Positions 62,993 to 64,000 of a DNA stretch of 64,000 nt are shown in pieces; the stretch's first letter is position 1, and every line of letters starts with the position of its first letter. The notes under the pieces are model-generated. The model ran no database searches and had not been told where the DNA came from. It worked only from the letters and a program-made list of their open reading frames with translations. The stretch comes from Robertmurraya korlensis NBRC 107688 (GTDB taxonomy: Bacteria > Bacillota > Bacilli > Bacillales > Cytobacillaceae): positions 1 to 64,000 of the forward strand of contig NZ_BCVH01000013.1 in assembly GCF_001591645.1 (NCBI RefSeq), written 5' to 3'. A program made the position numbers and the translations under genes.

Positions 62993-64000
62993 TTATAGAA
63001 TTTGTCCTGATTTAACTTCTACTAATCCAGCCTCACGGTTAAGCTCTACCCCAAAGCCAGGCTTGTCACTAACTTTTAACTTTCCGTTAACAGGAATAGG
63101 TTCATCTTTGAGTAATGGATAATATTGAGGAACAATTTCGGAAGCATCTGGACTCATCACTAAGTATTCAGTAAACGGGCTATTTGGTTTCGTAACTACA
63201 TAGTGATGGCTGTAGACACCACTTCCATGTGGAACAACCATTTTACCGAAACTATCAGCAAGGTTTCCTATTTTTATCAGTTCCGTTAATCCCCCACACC
63301 AACCGACATCTGGTTGAATAATATCTAGATCACAATACTCTAGTAACATTCGGAAGCCGTATCGTGTTGCTTCATGCTCCCCACCTGTAACTAATATATT
63401 GTTTCCTGCCCTTTTTTTGAGATCCCGGTAATTCCAATATTCATCAGGGTTAAAACATTCTTCAATCCACTTAAAGCCAAGCTCCTCAGATTTTGCCATT
63501 AGTTTTTGTGCATATGGTAAGTCCAGTGACATCCAGCAATCCCACATCAGCCAGAAATCATCCCCCACTCGACTTCTCATCTCAGCAGCTGCCTCAATAT
63601 TTTTGCGTAGTCCTTCCTCTCCATCGGCAGGGCCATACACTAGAGGCATCTTCCCACCAATAAAGCCATGCTCTTTTGCTAAGTCAGGTCGAGGTCCAGT
63701 TGCATAAAAAACAAGTTCTTCTCTCACCTTCCCACCAATCATTGAGTAGACCGGCTCTTCTCTGAGATGCCCCAATAAATCCCAAAGTGCTAGGTCAATC
63801 GCAGATATAGCATTCAGCACAATCCCTTTTCTTCCATAGTAAAGAGAGGCACGGTACATTTGATCCCACATGATTTCAATATTTTCAACCTGTTGGCCAA
63901 CAACAAACCGTTCGAGGTGATTTTTAATGAGCCAGGCGGCAGGATATCCTCCAGTTGAAATGCCGAAGCCAACCGTTCCGTTATCAGCTTCGACCTCAAC
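62993..64000 (-). CDS. rhmD: L-rhamnonate dehydratase-like enolase-superfamily enzyme (5' end beyond the window)
   Basis: The frame stays open to the window edge: residues VEVEADNGTVGFGISTGGYP are encoded before the internal ATG at 63871, and they match the N-terminal domain of the family, so the gene is cut by the window. Enolase motifs: LMWDCWMS (metal Asp), IEECFNPD and GGEHEATRYG (metal Glu residues), VVPHGSGVYSHH (catalytic His). FYATGPRPDLAKEHGFIGGK closely follows L-rhamnonate dehydratase (RhmD), which converts L-rhamnonate to 2-keto-3-deoxy-L-rhamnonate. L-mannonate or L-lyxonate are alternatives. Upstream of a TRAP importer. Confidence 0.87.
   Translation of the reverse strand, partial: VEVEADNGTVGFGISTGGYPAAWLIKNHLERFVVGQQVENIEIMWDQMYRASLYYGRKGIVLNAISAIDLALWDLLGHLREEPVYSMIGGKVREELVFYATGPRPDLAKEHGFIGGKMPLVYGPADGEEGLRKNIEAAAEMRSRVGDDFWLMWDCWMSLDLPYAQKLMAKSEELGFKWIEECFNPDEYWNYRDLKKRAGNNILVTGGEHEATRYGFRMLLEYCDLDIIQPDVGWCGGLTELIKIGNLADSFGKMVVPHGSGVYSHHYVVTKPNSPFTEYLVMSPDASEIVPQYYPLLKDEPIPVNGKLKVSDKPGFGVELNREAGLVEVKSGQIL

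Overview
The window comes from a low-GC, endospore-forming Bacillaceae bacterium. Evidence is gamma-type SASP SspE and SASP SspK, a GerMN lipoprotein, CotF-type coat domains, strong GGAGG ribosome binding sites, frequent TTG/GTG starts, and long runs of Bacillus-type synteny. No rRNA, tRNA, CRISPR array, prophage or complete insertion sequence was recognised.

Layout. (1) 0-5.7 kb: a dipeptide/oligopeptide ABC operon read leftward (dppD-dppF-dppA-dppB-dppC). (2) 5.8-17.4 kb: a version of the conserved yga/yfh block (ygaD, ntdP, ygaB, sspE, fabL, yfhS, mutY, yfhP, yfhJ, sspK, yfhH, an extra SDR gene, recX, yfhF, yfhE, yfhD). A 52-bp tandem repeat array of about 11 units lies between ygaB and sspE. 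(3) 17.4-31.8 kb: mixed single genes: pepT, a HemG-like flavodoxin, a secreted M6 metalloprotease, a phosphodiesterase, a UMF1-type MFS protein, a chemotaxis receptor, glutaminase, GerMN lipoprotein, CotF and DUF3231 proteins, a luciferase-like oxidoreductase and ywbE. (4) 31.8-37.2 kb: a probable N-succinyl-amino-acid racemase operon (RpiR regulator, YjiH-type membrane protein, M20 hydrolase, GNAT, racemase) that fits a D- to L-amino acid conversion route. (5) 37.5-46.9 kb: assimilatory nitrate/nitrite genes (nasB-nasC-nirB-nirD, divergent nasA) with four perfect matches to the TnrA box. (6) 46.9-53.2 kb: an Amadori-product (fructosamine) operon frlB-frlO-frlN-frlM-frlD with frlR; a shared 16-bp motif lies upstream of both frlR and frlB. 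(7) 53.3-60 kb: yoxD; a two-gene unit of a 1020-residue GNAT/beta-rich fusion plus an amidohydrolase, preceded by a 17-codon ORF; a NUDIX hydrolase; a DUF939-type membrane protein. (8) 60-64 kb: a TRAP transporter (dctP-dctQ-dctM) behind an L-rhamnonate-dehydratase-like enolase-superfamily gene cut by the window end.

Two families of dispersed, foldable intergenic repeats recur. The first is about 146 bp with conserved ends and covarying stems (10996, 45365, and a relative at 47756). The second consists of palindromes built on GGTGACAGACACC (17509, 18974, 54060). Several copies begin exactly at stop codons. In all three transport operons the substrate-binding-protein gene is followed by a stem-loop before the downstream permease gene, which probably sets the stoichiometry.

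Gene naming rests on recognising protein families and gene order from memory. No database search was run. The least explained items are the GNAT fusion unit, the tandem array, the covarying repeat and the DnaA-box-like cluster after yfhD.
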